64,000 nt of DNA from Pseudoxanthomonas sp. PXM01 (GTDB lineage Bacteria; Pseudomonadota; Gammaproteobacteria; Xanthomonadales; Xanthomonadaceae), in assembly GCF_014851815.1 (NCBI RefSeq), contig NZ_JACVAJ010000002.1:620001-684000 (forward strand), in the 5' to 3' direction. The position numbers and the translations under genes were made by a program. Under the pieces are notes generated by a model. It was not told where the DNA came from, searched no databases, and saw nothing but the letters and a program-made list of their open reading frames with translations. Within the stretch, counting starts at the first letter, position 1; every line of letters starts with the position of its first letter. Below, piece by piece: positions 40,816 through 50,291 of the stretch.

Positions 40816-43800
40816 GGGCGATTCCCAGCAGGTCGTACACGTTGCGCATCAGGTCGAGCTCCTGGTACGGCTTGCCCAGGTAGCGCTGCACGCCGATGTC
40901 GAAGGCGCGCTGGCGATGCTTGTCGCCGGTACGCGAGGTGATCATGACGATGGGCACGTCCTTGAAGCGCGGATCGGCCTTCATCGCCGTGGCCAGCTCG
41001 TAACCGTCCATACGCGGCATTTCGATGTCGAGCAGCATCAGGTCGGGCACGCGCTCGTCCAGTTTCTCGAGTGCCTCGACGCCATCGCGCGCGGCGGTGA
41101 CCTCGAAGTTGTGGCGCTCCAGCACGCGGCTGGTCACCTTGCGCATGGTCAGCGAGTCGTCGACCACCATCACCAGCGGCACGCGGCGCTGTTCGACCAC
41201 GGGTGCCTGCTGCGCGGGCTCCTGCGGCTGCGCCAGGTGGCGACGCACCAGCGGTGCGGCATCCAGGATCACCACCACGCTGCCGTCGCCGGTGATCGTG
41301 GCGCCGTAGATGCCGGGGATCGACGCGATCTGCGGACCGACCGGCTTGACCACGATTTCGCGGTTGCCGAGCACCTGGTCCACGGCCACGGCGGCACGCA
41401 GGTCGCCCGAACGCACCAGCAGGAGCGGCACCTGCGGCTGGCCTTCGGCCTTGGCGGCGCCCTGGCCGACCAGGTGGCCCAGGTTGTACAGCGGGTAGTC
41501 TTCGCCGGCGTAGTGGTAGCTGCCCGCACCCGCACCGAAACGTGCGTGGCTGATGCGACCGATGCCGCTGACCGCTGCCACCGGCACGGCGAACTGCGTC
41601 TCGCCGATCTGCACGAACACGGCCTGGCTGACGGCCAGCGTCTGCGGCAGGCGCAGGGTGAAGGTCGCACCCTTGCCCGGCACCGAGCTGATTTCCAGCG
41701 AACCGCCCAGCTGGCGGACTTCGTTGTAGACCACGTCCATGCCCACGCCACGGCCGGCCAGCTGGCTGACCTTGTCGGCGGTGCTGAAGCCGGGCTCGAG
41801 GATCAGGCGGTCCAGCGCGGTGTCGGGCAGCACGGCGCCCGGCTGCAGCAGGCCGCGCTGTTCGGCGCGCTTGCGGATGGCGTCGCGGTTCAGGCCGGCG
41901 CCGTCGTCGGACACCTCCAGCACCATTTCCGAGCCTTCGCGGCGCAGGGCGACATGCACCGTGCCCTCTTCCGGCTTGCCCGCCTTGCGGCGTTCCTTCG
42001 GCGTCTCCAGGCCATGCGCGATCGAGTTGCGCAGCAAGTGCTCCAGTGGCGCCGTCATGCGGTCCAGCACGTTGCGATCCATTTCGCCGTGCGTACCGGA
42101 GAACTGCAGGCTGACCTGCTTGTGCGTCTCGGTCGCGGCCTGGCGCAGCACGCGGCGCAGGCGCGGCACGATGCCTTCGAACGGCAGCATGCGCGCGCGC
42201 ATCAGGCCGTCCTGCAGTTCCGAGCTGACGCGCGACTGCTGCTGCAGCAGGCTGTCGTACTGGCGCGCGAGGTCGTCCAGCACACCCTGCAGGCCGCTGA
42301 TGTCGGCCGCCGATTCGGCGAGCGCGCGGCTCAGCTGCTGCAACGTGGAGAAGCGATCGAGTTCCAGCGGGTCGAACGTCGGGTCCTGCTTGTCGTGTTC
42401 GCGCTGGTAACGGGCGACGATCTGCGCCTCCGTTTCCAGGTCGAGGCGACGCAGCTGGTCGTGCATGCGGATGTTGGTGCGGTCCAGTTCCGCCATCGCA
42501 CCGCGGAACGCACCCAGCTGCTGTTCCAGGCGGGCGCGGTAGATCGCGACTTCGCCGGCGTTGTTGACCAGACGGTCCAGCAAATCGGCGCGGACGCGCA
42601 CCTGCTCCTGCTGCCCGACGGGGAAGAACTCTTCCTCGACCGGTGCAGCCGCTTCGGTGTCGATCGGCGCAGACAGCGGCGCGAGCTCGACCGGTGCGGC
42701 GGGCGCATCCGTCGTCGCCGGCGCATCCGGCAGTTCGATGCCGCGGGCGCGCGCGTTGAACTCCGCGACCATGCCGTCCGGGATGGAGACGGTGCGGCGC
42801 GCGGTGACACGGGCAAGCTGCGCATGCAGGGTGTCGAAGCCGCGTTCCAGCAGCTGGATGCCGCGGCGGTCCAGCTCGGTGCGCTGACCGGCAATCGACT
42901 CCAGCATCGACTCGATCGCGTGACCCAGGTCGCCGACGGCGTGGATGCCCGCCATGCGCGCGCCACCCTTCAGCGTGTGCAGATCGCGCTGCAGGCCGGT
43001 GAGCAGCGTGCGGTCTTCCGGCGTTTCACGCAGCTTGGCGATGAGGTCGTCGGAGTGGTCCAGCAGGTCGTTGCCTTCCTCGACGAAGATCTCGACCAGG
43101 TCCAGGTCGAGCCCGGTCAGGTCGAGCGCGTCTTCCGGCTCCGGCATGTCGGCGGGTGCGGTCACGGCAGACTCCTCGACTTCGACGGAGGCAACGGCTT
43201 CGACTTCGGCGTCCTGCAGTGCGGGGGCTTCCGCAGCGGGTGCATCTTCGACATCCGCGACATCCGCGATGTCCTGGACCTCGACGGTCTCGTCGAGGGC
43301 GGCCGGCTCCGGCACGGCGTCCTCGACAACCGCATCCTCGACGGAACCCAAGGCGTTGGTGTCATCCGCGGAAGCGGTCTCGCCGGCGGATGCGTCGTCC
43401 TGCGGGACAACGGACAGCACTTCTGCCGCCACCGCTTCGTCTTCCGTTGAGCCCGGCACTGCGTCGAGGCTGTCGACGGTATCGCCCTCGACGGTGATTT
43501 CTTCGACGGTGACCTCTTCGACGGCGTCGGCGACGTCTGTCGTCCAGGCGGCGGTCTCCGACACGTCGTCGGAGAGTTCCGCGGGAGCGGCTTCGTCCTG
43601 CGCGGCGACGTCATCGACCGGGACGGACAGATCCGCTTCGGTCGCCACGTCACTGTCACCAGCGTCGGCTGTCGATGCGTCGTCCGCCTCGGCGAGGAAC
43701 GCGGGCAGGTCGCCATCGACCACCAGCGCATCCTCTTCGGCGTCGGAGGCCGCTTCGTCGGCTACCAGCCCGACGACGTCCGCATCGGACACCGCAACGG

Positions 43801-46800
43801 ACTCCTCGGTCGCCATCGAGGCGTCCTCGATGACATCGACCAGGCCGGTATCGGCTTCGGCGACGACACTCTCCTCCGCCTCGGCGGATGCCTCTTCCTC
43901 ATGGACGTCGCTGCCCGCAGGTGCCGCAGCCTCGGCATCCGGCGTCTGCGTGCGCGGCAGGATGCGGTAATCGATGTCGTAGAAGGTGACGCTCTGGTCC
44001 ACGGGCGCCGGGGTTTCCGGCACCACGGGCACATCGACCGACGCTGTCTCCGCCGCGTCGTCCGTCGCCTCTTCGATCACAACTCCGACAGCGGCATCGG
44101 GAACGGAATCCTCGACGGGCACGGCGGCTTCGAATCCACCGGCGCCGTTGGCCGCCTCGGCATCGAGGTAGGCCGACAGGTCCATCGCCAGCAGCTCGAC
44201 GTCCGACGGCCCGACGGGCGGGGCGATCGGCGTCTGGCCGACGTAGGTTCCCTGGCGCGTGTCGTCCACGATCTGCGCACCCTGCCGCACGTCGGGCAGG
44301 CTGTCGGTCAGCGCACGCAACTGGCCCGCGAGGGCAGCGAACACGGGGATGCGCGGCGACGGCGCCTGCAGTGCCGCGACGCTGCGACGGATCGCCTGCG
44401 CGGTATCGGCGAACGCGGAAACGCCTTCCGGCGTCGGCGTTTCGCCGGCCGCCAGCAGCCGCTTGGTGTACTGCTCGGCCGCGGAGGTGACGTGGGTGAT
44501 CTCCGGTACGTCGGCCATCGCCAGCGCGCCGTTCATCGTGTGGATCGCGCGCAGCAATTCCTCGGTGACCGGCGTGGCTTCGACCTGCGCCTTCTGCAGC
44601 CAGTGGTCGACCGTATCGAGATGATTGTCGACCTCGGCTTCGAGGATTTCGCGCAGCACCGCGTCGACCGACGCCGGCGTGCCTTCGGTTTCCGGTTCGA
44701 ACACGGCCGGCGCGTCGTCGACGAAGGCGACCGGCGCCACGGGCGTCGGCTCGACGAAGTCGGCCTGCTCTTCCAGCACGGTCGGCTCGGCGCTGTAGTA
44801 CGCGTCCTCGCCCGCGGCCAGGCGGTCCGCCACGTCCTGCAGGCCGGCCAGGTCGGCGGTGACGCTGCCCTGTCCGCGCAGCGCGGCATTGAGCTGAGGC
44901 AGCGTGTCGCAGGCCTGTTCGAGCAGGACTTCGACGGCGTGGCTGGGAGCGCGCGTGCGGTCCAGCACGCGGTTGAGCATGTTCTCGACCTTCCAGCTGA
45001 ACTCGCCGAGCGTCTTGGCGCCCACCAGGCGCCCGCTGCCCTTCAGCGTGTGGAACACGCGGCGGATCGGCCGCAGGCGCTCCAGGTCTTCGGTGTTGTT
45101 GCGCCAGGCCGGCAGCAGCTGCCGCAGGTTGACGATCTCTTCGTCGAATTCCTCGAGGAACACCTCGCGGATGTCGTCGTCGATGTCGGTGCTGTCGCCA
45201 TCGAACCCACCCATGATCGCGGACGGCACGGCGGCCGCGGCCGCTGCGATCTCGTGGCGCAGGTCGGGCAACGTATCGGTTTCGACCACCGGCGCGGGTG
45301 CCTCGGCGTCAACCGGCGCGTCAACCGCCGTGTCGAGCACCGTGGTGTCGACAGCGTCGACCGCGGTATCGATTGCATTGCGGTCGCCGGCCTCGATCGG
45401 CAGGTCGAATGCAGGCACCTCCGCTTCGACCGTCGCCGGCGAAGCGGTGCCTTCTTCCTCGAAGCCCACGGGATCGAACGGGTTCGCACCCGCGTTCGAC
45501 GGCGGTGCCGGCGCGGCATCAAGCGGCTCCAGCGAAAGCGTGCCGAACGACGCCGGTGCAGGTGCTTCGGCGGCAGGTTCGGAGGCCGCTTCGACGGCGG
45601 GCGTCGTCACGGTCACCGGCGCCTCGGCGACGGGCGCTTCCGACGATGCGACGGCTTCCGCCGGCAACGGCCAGTAACGCAGCGCTTCCAGGCTGCCCCG
45701 GGTGATCTCGAGGATGTCCTCGCGGTTGGGACGCCGCTCGCGCAGCGCCTCCAGGTAATACTCCAGACTGGCCATCGCGTCGGCCAGGGTGTCCAGCTGC
45801 TGGCCACCGGGGACGCGCTTCTTGCCGATCAGCTCGCCACTCACGTAGCGCTTCACACCGACGACGTAGTCGCCGGCCTGGCCGAGTTCGAGCATGCGCA
45901 GCGCGCCCGCCACTTCGTCCAGCAGGCGCGGGACATCCGCCAGTTCGGCGTGGTCCCAGTTGGTTTCGATGAAGGCGACGAAGCGCTCGCGCGCACCGGC
46001 GAAGTTGATGATGGCTTCCTGCGCCAGCACCTCGACCGTGCGCTGCGATTCCGCCGCGCTCGGGTCCTGTTCGGCATCGCCACTGCCCAGCCGCGCGACC
46101 TGATCGTCCAGCGACGCGTCGACGTACAGCAGCGCACCGGCGACGTCGAGCAGGGTCCCCTCGTCGGCCGGACGCGACCCGGAGGCCACCTCGCGCAACG
46201 TGTCGCGCTGCTGCAGCACGACGTCGCGCGCCACGCCCAGCCCCATCATGCCGAGCGTATCGGCGACATTGCCCAGTTCGGTGACCTGCGAGTCGAGCTC
46301 GTTCGCGTCGCTGCCCGTGCGCAGGTGCAGGTCCAGCGCGTCCTTCACGCGCAGCAGTTCTTCCTTGACCGCGTTGCCGACGGTGTCCAGCAGCTCGCGA
46401 TTGCGGCCACTCAGGCTGCTGCGCGCGTGGTCGATCTCGGCTTCGCTCGGGGCCGCTTCGTCGCGGGCGCCGCCCGGGAACAGCATGCTTTCGTTGAGGC
46501 CCGGCGCACCGCGCGAGGCACGGATCTCGTTGAGCAGCGGCAGCAGCACGATCGGGATGTCGCGATGGCCTTCCTGCAGGCGCTCCAGGTAGTCCGGCAG
46601 CAGCACCGCGCCACGCATCAGCGTGGCGCACGCCTCGTCGCGATCGCCCACGGCACCGTCCTGCAACGCCTTGGCGAGCAGTTCGAGTTCTTCGGCGACC
46701 ATCGCCGGCGCGTACAGCTCGACCATGCGCAGCGTGCCCTGCACCTGGTGCAGGTAGCCGGCGCAGAAGCGCATGCGGCTGGTATCGGCCGGGGCTTCGA

Positions 46801-46903
46801 CGAACGCTTCGATCTCCTGGCGGACCAGGCGCAGCGTCTCGTCCAGTTCGGGCTTGACCCAGCCGAGCACGGCGTGGCTCATGGCTTCGCGCAGCGCACT
46901 CAT
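40802..46903 (-). CDS. chpA: ChpA/PilL: hybrid CheA-type kinase of twitching motility
   Basis: A 2033-residue hub kinase. Hpt-like modules run along the N-terminal half; those with an intact HTLKG motif have His near residues 617 and 1309, and another is altered (IHTMNG, ~795). Two very N-terminal modules lack a clear phospho-His (LHQVQG and LDEVAG). A long Ala/Asp/Glu/Val-rich low-complexity stretch spans ~950-1260. Then come P3/dimer and kinase domains (~1450-1760; DRMTAPLEHLLRNSIAHGLE, DDGAGLN, GRGVGMD), CheW (~1770-1890), and a C-terminal receiver with VPDLMLLDIEMPRMDG. GGGAG seven bases upstream supports the start. Confidence 0.93.
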   Translation of the reverse strand: MSALREAMSHAVLGWVKPELDETLRLVRQEIEAFVEAPADTSRMRFCAGYLHQVQGTLRMVELYAPAMVAEELELLAKALQDGAVGDRDEACATLMRGAVLLPDYLERLQEGHRDIPIVLLPLLNEIRASRGAPGLNESMLFPGGARDEAAPSEAEIDHARSSLSGRNRELLDTVGNAVKEELLRVKDALDLHLRTGSDANELDSQVTELGNVADTLGMMGLGVARDVVLQQRDTLREVASGSRPADEGTLLDVAGALLYVDASLDDQVARLGSGDAEQDPSAAESQRTVEVLAQEAIINFAGARERFVAFIETNWDHAELADVPRLLDEVAGALRMLELGQAGDYVVGVKRYVSGELIGKKRVPGGQQLDTLADAMASLEYYLEALRERRPNREDILEITRGSLEALRYWPLPAEAVASSEAPVAEAPVTVTTPAVEAASEPAAEAPAPASFGTLSLEPLDAAPAPPSNAGANPFDPVGFEEEGTASPATVEAEVPAFDLPIEAGDRNAIDTAVDAVDTTVLDTAVDAPVDAEAPAPVVETDTLPDLRHEIAAAAAAVPSAIMGGFDGDSTDIDDDIREVFLEEFDEEIVNLRQLLPAWRNNTEDLERLRPIRRVFHTLKGSGRLVGAKTLGEFSWKVENMLNRVLDRTRAPSHAVEVLLEQACDTLPQLNAALRGQGSVTADLAGLQDVADRLAAGEDAYYSAEPTVLEEQADFVEPTPVAPVAFVDDAPAVFEPETEGTPASVDAVLREILEAEVDNHLDTVDHWLQKAQVEATPVTEELLRAIHTMNGALAMADVPEITHVTSAAEQYTKRLLAAGETPTPEGVSAFADTAQAIRRSVAALQAPSPRIPVFAALAGQLRALTDSLPDVRQGAQIVDDTRQGTYVGQTPIAPPVGPSDVELLAMDLSAYLDAEAANGAGGFEAAVPVEDSVPDAAVGVVIEEATDDAAETASVDVPVVPETPAPVDQSVTFYDIDYRILPRTQTPDAEAAAPAGSDVHEEEASAEAEESVVAEADTGLVDVIEDASMATEESVAVSDADVVGLVADEAASDAEEDALVVDGDLPAFLAEADDASTADAGDSDVATEADLSVPVDDVAAQDEAAPAELSDDVSETAAWTTDVADAVEEVTVEEITVEGDTVDSLDAVPGSTEDEAVAAEVLSVVPQDDASAGETASADDTNALGSVEDAVVEDAVPEPAALDETVEVQDIADVADVEDAPAAEAPALQDAEVEAVASVEVEESAVTAPADMPEPEDALDLTGLDLDLVEIFVEEGNDLLDHSDDLIAKLRETPEDRTLLTGLQRDLHTLKGGARMAGIHAVGDLGHAIESMLESIAGQRTELDRRGIQLLERGFDTLHAQLARVTARRTVSIPDGMVAEFNARARGIELPDAPATTDAPAAPVELAPLSAPIDTEAAAPVEEEFFPVGQQEQVRVRADLLDRLVNNAGEVAIYRARLEQQLGAFRGAMAELDRTNIRMHDQLRRLDLETEAQIVARYQREHDKQDPTFDPLELDRFSTLQQLSRALAESAADISGLQGVLDDLARQYDSLLQQQSRVSSELQDGLMRARMLPFEGIVPRLRRVLRQAATETHKQVSLQFSGTHGEMDRNVLDRMTAPLEHLLRNSIAHGLETPKERRKAGKPEEGTVHVALRREGSEMVLEVSDDGAGLNRDAIRKRAEQRGLLQPGAVLPDTALDRLILEPGFSTADKVSQLAGRGVGMDVVYNEVRQLGGSLEISSVPGKGATFTLRLPQTLAVSQAVFVQIGETQFAVPVAAVSGIGRISHARFGAGAGSYHYAGEDYPLYNLGHLVGQGAAKAEGQPQVPLLLVRSGDLRAAVAVDQVLGNREIVVKPVGPQIASIPGIYGATITGDGSVVVILDAAPLVRRHLAQPQEPAQQAPVVEQRRVPLVMVVDDSLTMRKVTSRVLERHNFEVTAARDGVEALEKLDERVPDLMLLDIEMPRMDGYELATAMKADPRFKDVPIVMITSRTGDKHRQRAFDIGVQRYLGKPYQELDLMRNVYDLLGIARVRE

Positions 46904-46993
46904 GGGCGTGCTCCCGCGGCGACGGCAGGACCGTCAGCCTTGCGCTGCTGGCAGGCGGGATGGCGTAGGAAGTTCATGCAGTGCGTCCCGTCC

Positions 46994-49030
46994 TCAGCCC
47001 GGCAGCTTGAAGTCGGCGACCGAGCGGCGCAGGTCCGCGGCCAACTGCGCCAGGTGGCCGATGGACTCGGCGGTCTGGCCGGCGCCCAGCGAGGTCTGCG
47101 AGGTGATCTGGCGGATCACGCCCATCGTCTGGGTGATGTCCAATGCCGCCGACGACTGCTGCTGCGCGGCGCTGGAGATGCCCTTGATGAGGTTGTTGAG
47201 GTCGTTCGACACGCGCTCGATCTCGCCCAGCGCGGTGCCCGCGTCCTCGGCCAGGCGCGCACCGGACACCACTTCGGCGGTGGTCTGCTCCATCGAGCTG
47301 ACCGCTTCGTTGGTATCGGCCTGAATCGTCTGCACCAGCGATTCGATGCGGCGCGTCGCGCCCGAGGTGCGTTCGGCGAGGCGTTGCACTTCGTCGGCCA
47401 CGACCGCGAAACCGCGCCCCGCTTCACCGGCAGAGGCCGCCTGCACGGCCGCGTTGAGCGCCAGGATGTTGGTCTGTTCGGAAATGTCGTTGATCAGTTC
47501 CACGACCGAGCCGATTTCCTGCGACGACTCGCCCAGGCGCTTGATGCGCTTGGAGGTTTCCTGGATCTGGTCGCGGATCTGGTCCATGCCGCGGATCGTC
47601 TCGCGCACCACGCCCGCGCCCTCGGTCGCGATCTGCACCGAGCGCTGCGCCACTTCGGCGGACTCGGTGGAGTTCTTCGACACCTGGTCGATGCTGGTCG
47701 CGATCTCGCTGATGCGGTCGGAGGCGGTGGTGATCTGGTCGGCCTGGTGGCCGGCGGCTTCCGCCAGCTGCAGCGCGGTGGCCTGCGTTTCCTGCGTCGA
47801 CGCCGCCACCTGCACCGAGGTGTCGTTGATCGTCGTCACCAGGTTGCGCAGTTCGTCCACGGCGTAGTTGATGGCGTCCGCGATCGCGCCGGTCATGTCC
47901 TCGGTCACCGAGGCCTTCACCGTCAGGTCGCCTTCACCCAGCGAGGAAATTTCGTCCAGCAGCCGCATGATCGCCTGTTGGTTGCGGCTGTTGTATTCCA
48001 CCTGCGTCTGGTAGCGCATTTCCTGCTCGCGCTGGCGGGTGCGGTACAGCGAGTACAGCAGGCCGATGATGGAGATCAGCGCCGCGGCACCGGAGGCGAT
48101 GCCCAGCCAGAAGTTCGGGAACAGGCGCGTGTCGCGCACCGAGCCGAACGCCGAGAACGCCTGGAACAGGTTGGTGCTGTCCTGGAGCATCTGGCCGGAG
48201 CCGTTGGTGAGCGCGGCGGCGGCCGACTGCGCGGCGAACAGGTTGCGCGAGCTCGCCAGGATCGCGTCCAGGTCCTTCTTCATCGCCGTCCACAGGGTCT
48301 GCGAGTTCTGCAGGGCCGACAGCGCGGCGGCATTGCGGACCGGGGCGATGCCGAGATCGGGATTGCCTTCGCGCAGGCCGTCCAGCACCTGGCCGAACAG
48401 CACGGCGTCGCGGCCCAGCGCGTCGCCAGCGGTGGCGGCACCGGCGCCACCGGCGCGGATTTCCGTCACGCGGCGGGCCATGGTGCCGGCCAGCACGACC
48501 TGCTGCAGCGCGCTGTAGATCTGCGACGACGGCGCACCGCCGGCGGACATGGCACGCACCACTTCGTTGAGCTGTGCCTGCAGGCTGGGCACCTGGGTGG
48601 CGAACCGGTCGGCGTTGCCGGCCAGCGCCAGTACGGCGGCTTCGGAGGCGACGATCTGGTCGGCGTTCTTGCCCAGCGGCGCCCAGGTGGCGCTCAGCTT
48701 GGCCAGCGGGCCGGAGATGGCGCCTTCGTTGCCGAAGCGGGTCTGCAGGTCGGAGACGGTGGATTCGACCGACTGCTTGGTCTCCTTGAACGCCTTGAAC
48801 GCCTCGGCGTTGCCGGCCACGGCTTCCCGGCCCTGGTTGGTCAACTGCTGCGACAGCACGCGCATGTCCGATGCGCCGGTGCTGGCGCCGGACAGGCGAC
48901 TGCCCTGGTAGGTGGCCACACCGGTGTTGGCACCGAAGACCAGCACCGATAGCGCCAGCAGCAACAGCCAGAAATTGTTGCCGAAACTGCCGACCTTGCC
49001 GGCGCTAGGAGAATCCGTCGCAGTGCTCAT
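46994..49030 (-). CDS. pilJ: Methyl-accepting chemotaxis protein PilJ
   Basis: A 678-residue receptor for the pilus chemosensory system. TM1 ~20-40; periplasmic PilJ sensor region ~45-300 with helical PilJ-type repeats; TM2 ~305-328; HAMP (SSLGEGDLTVKASVTEDMTG, ~352-371); cytoplasmic signalling domain with hairpin tip around 516-560 (ISEQTNILALNAAVQAASAG, then EAGRGFAVVADEVQRLAERT). The tip resembles active MCPs. AGGGG seven bases before the ATG. It senses surface contact or pilus retraction in P. aeruginosa. Confidence 0.94.
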   Translation of the reverse strand: MSTATDSPSAGKVGSFGNNFWLLLLALSVLVFGANTGVATYQGSRLSGASTGASDMRVLSQQLTNQGREAVAGNAEAFKAFKETKQSVESTVSDLQTRFGNEGAISGPLAKLSATWAPLGKNADQIVASEAAVLALAGNADRFATQVPSLQAQLNEVVRAMSAGGAPSSQIYSALQQVVLAGTMARRVTEIRAGGAGAATAGDALGRDAVLFGQVLDGLREGNPDLGIAPVRNAAALSALQNSQTLWTAMKKDLDAILASSRNLFAAQSAAAALTNGSGQMLQDSTNLFQAFSAFGSVRDTRLFPNFWLGIASGAAALISIIGLLYSLYRTRQREQEMRYQTQVEYNSRNQQAIMRLLDEISSLGEGDLTVKASVTEDMTGAIADAINYAVDELRNLVTTINDTSVQVAASTQETQATALQLAEAAGHQADQITTASDRISEIATSIDQVSKNSTESAEVAQRSVQIATEGAGVVRETIRGMDQIRDQIQETSKRIKRLGESSQEIGSVVELINDISEQTNILALNAAVQAASAGEAGRGFAVVADEVQRLAERTSGATRRIESLVQTIQADTNEAVSSMEQTTAEVVSGARLAEDAGTALGEIERVSNDLNNLIKGISSAAQQQSSAALDITQTMGVIRQITSQTSLGAGQTAESIGHLAQLAADLRRSVADFKLPG

Positions 49031-49063
49031 CGTTCAACCCCTGATTGTTCTTGTCGTCCGCGC

Positions 49064-49597
49064 TCAGAGCGCGGTCTGGCGGAATTCCGGCGTGCGCGCC
49101 AACAGCCCCAGCGCGAAAACGCCCCACCGCTGATCGTCGCTGGCGAAAGCGCGATCGATGAAATGCCCGTAGCGGCCGTCCGCCAGATCCCCCGGCTCGA
49201 CCTGCTGCGATTCGTGGAAACTGCGCTGGCCGTACAGCTCGTCGATGGTCAGCGCGACATCGCCACCGGCCTGGCGCATGACCAGCACGCGCTGGCCCTC
49301 GTGCAGCACGGTGCGTTCGCCTTCGAGGAACTGCTTCAGGTCCACGACCGGAAACAGGTTGCCGCGCAGGTTGCCGATCCCCAGCAGCCACGGCTGCGCG
49401 CCCGGCACCGGCGTGACCGGCGGCATCTGCACGATTTCCACCACTTCCCCGAAGTTGGAAATCAGCCGGCGCTTGCCGACGCGGTAGCCGACGCCACGGT
49501 ACTGGTCCTGCGCGATCTCGCGCGCCGGCTGCAGCACGGCATGCGCCAGGCTGCGGCGCTCGTATTCGGCCAGCGTATCGAACGGTGTGCGGATCAT
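49064..49597 (-). CDS. pilI: CheW-like adaptor PilI
   Basis: A 177-residue CheW-domain protein coupling PilJ to ChpA. RVGKRRLISNFGEVVEIVQMP, VPGAQPWLLGIGNLRGNLFPVVDLKQFL (partial) and the RVLVMRQAGGDVALTIDELYG strand cover the CheW fold. ATG 49597 (MIRTPFDTL) is preferred over GTG 49615 because AGGGGG precedes it at good distance. 33 bases before pilJ, 50 after pilG. Confidence 0.92.
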   Translation of the reverse strand: MIRTPFDTLAEYERRSLAHAVLQPAREIAQDQYRGVGYRVGKRRLISNFGEVVEIVQMPPVTPVPGAQPWLLGIGNLRGNLFPVVDLKQFLEGERTVLHEGQRVLVMRQAGGDVALTIDELYGQRSFHESQQVEPGDLADGRYGHFIDRAFASDDQRWGVFALGLLARTPEFRQTAL

Positions 49598-49647
49598 CGC
49601 CCGCCCCCTGTGCACTCAGTGCGAATGATCACCATGGCGCCAGCCCC

Positions 49648-50049
49648 TCAGGTGCTGACGTGGGCGCGGATGGCGTCGAGGAGTTCCTCGCGCGTGAACG
49701 GCTTGGTCAGGTACTGCTCCGAGCCGACGATGCGCCCGCGCGCCTTGTCGAACAGGCTGTCCTTGGACGACAGCATGATGACCGGCGTGGACTTGAACAC
49801 CTGGTTGTTCTTGATCAGCGCACAGGTCTGGTACCCGTCCAGGCGCGGCATCATGATGTCCACGAAGATGATCTGCGGCTGCTGGTCGGCGATCTTGGCC
49901 AGGGCCTCGAACCCGTCGGTCGCGGTCACGACTTCGCAACCCTCGCGTTTCAGCAGGGTTTCCGCGGTGCGGCGGATGGTTTTCGAGTCATCGATCACCA
50001 TGACCCGTAGGCCGTGGAGTCCACCGGCCTGGCCTTCGTTCTGCGTCAT
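49648..50049 (-). CDS. pilG: Response regulator PilG
   Basis: A 133-residue single-domain receiver nearly identical in pattern to P. aeruginosa PilG: VMVIDDSKTIRRTAETLLK, phospho-acceptor Asp64 in IIFVDIMMPRLDGYQTCALI, STPVIMLSSKD, and GSEQYLTKPFTREELL. Receives phosphate from ChpA and promotes pilus extension. It is first gene of the operon. The separate PilH of Pseudomonas is not present here, as in Xylella. Confidence 0.95.
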   Translation of the reverse strand: MTQNEGQAGGLHGLRVMVIDDSKTIRRTAETLLKREGCEVVTATDGFEALAKIADQQPQIIFVDIMMPRLDGYQTCALIKNNQVFKSTPVIMLSSKDSLFDKARGRIVGSEQYLTKPFTREELLDAIRAHVST

Positions 50050-50108
50050 TACCTGATTTCCCCATGCGCGCGTGGCTTCATTGACGAACCGGCCACGCTG
50101 CGTTGCTG

Positions 50109-50140
50109 CTTATATCCCCCATCCCGGCGCGCACTGTCAA
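50109..50140 (-). promoter_or_regulatory. Candidate promoter of the pil-chp operon
   Basis: On the minus strand a consensus -35 TTGACA (50135-50140) and a near-consensus -10 TATAAG (50109-50114) lie about 60 bases before pilG. The 20-base spacer is longer than ideal. It is the best -35 match seen in the window. Confidence 0.45.
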
Positions 50141-50259
50141 GCCGCGCCTTTCCGGTGCGCGTCGCTGAACGGCATCATGCGATCCACGTCTCAATTTTCC
50201 GCCACCGGGCGGACGCGGTGTTCCACCGGCGTCCGGACCGGCGGCCGCGTCCGCCCTGA

Positions 50260-50265
50260 TACCAT
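50260..50265 (+). promoter_or_regulatory. Candidate -10 box (TACCAT) for gshB-tonB
   Basis: TACCAT lies 26 bases before the gshB ATG in the pilG/gshB divergent gap. It fits the TANNNT pattern only, with no convincing -35. Confidence 0.3.
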
Positions 50266-50291
50266 GCGGCGTCTCCCGCAGAACCGCCCCC

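Noticed and set aside
40355..43450. A 1031-codon open frame on the plus strand opposite the 3' part of chpA
   Set aside because: Same cause: antisense frame kept open by codon bias in a GC-rich gene; repetitive Val/Gly/Asp-poor composition without motifs.
43120..44060. Repetitive acidic codons in chpA considered as a tandem repeat or inserted element
   Set aside because: No regular repeat unit and the frame is uninterrupted; it reads as a low-complexity linker of the protein.
43901..48952. A 1683-codon open frame on the plus strand opposite chpA, pilJ
   Set aside because: It is antisense to two clearly conserved genes. Its His/Arg/Gln/Val-rich product has no recognisable domain, and such long mirror frames are expected from the third-position GC bias of this genome.
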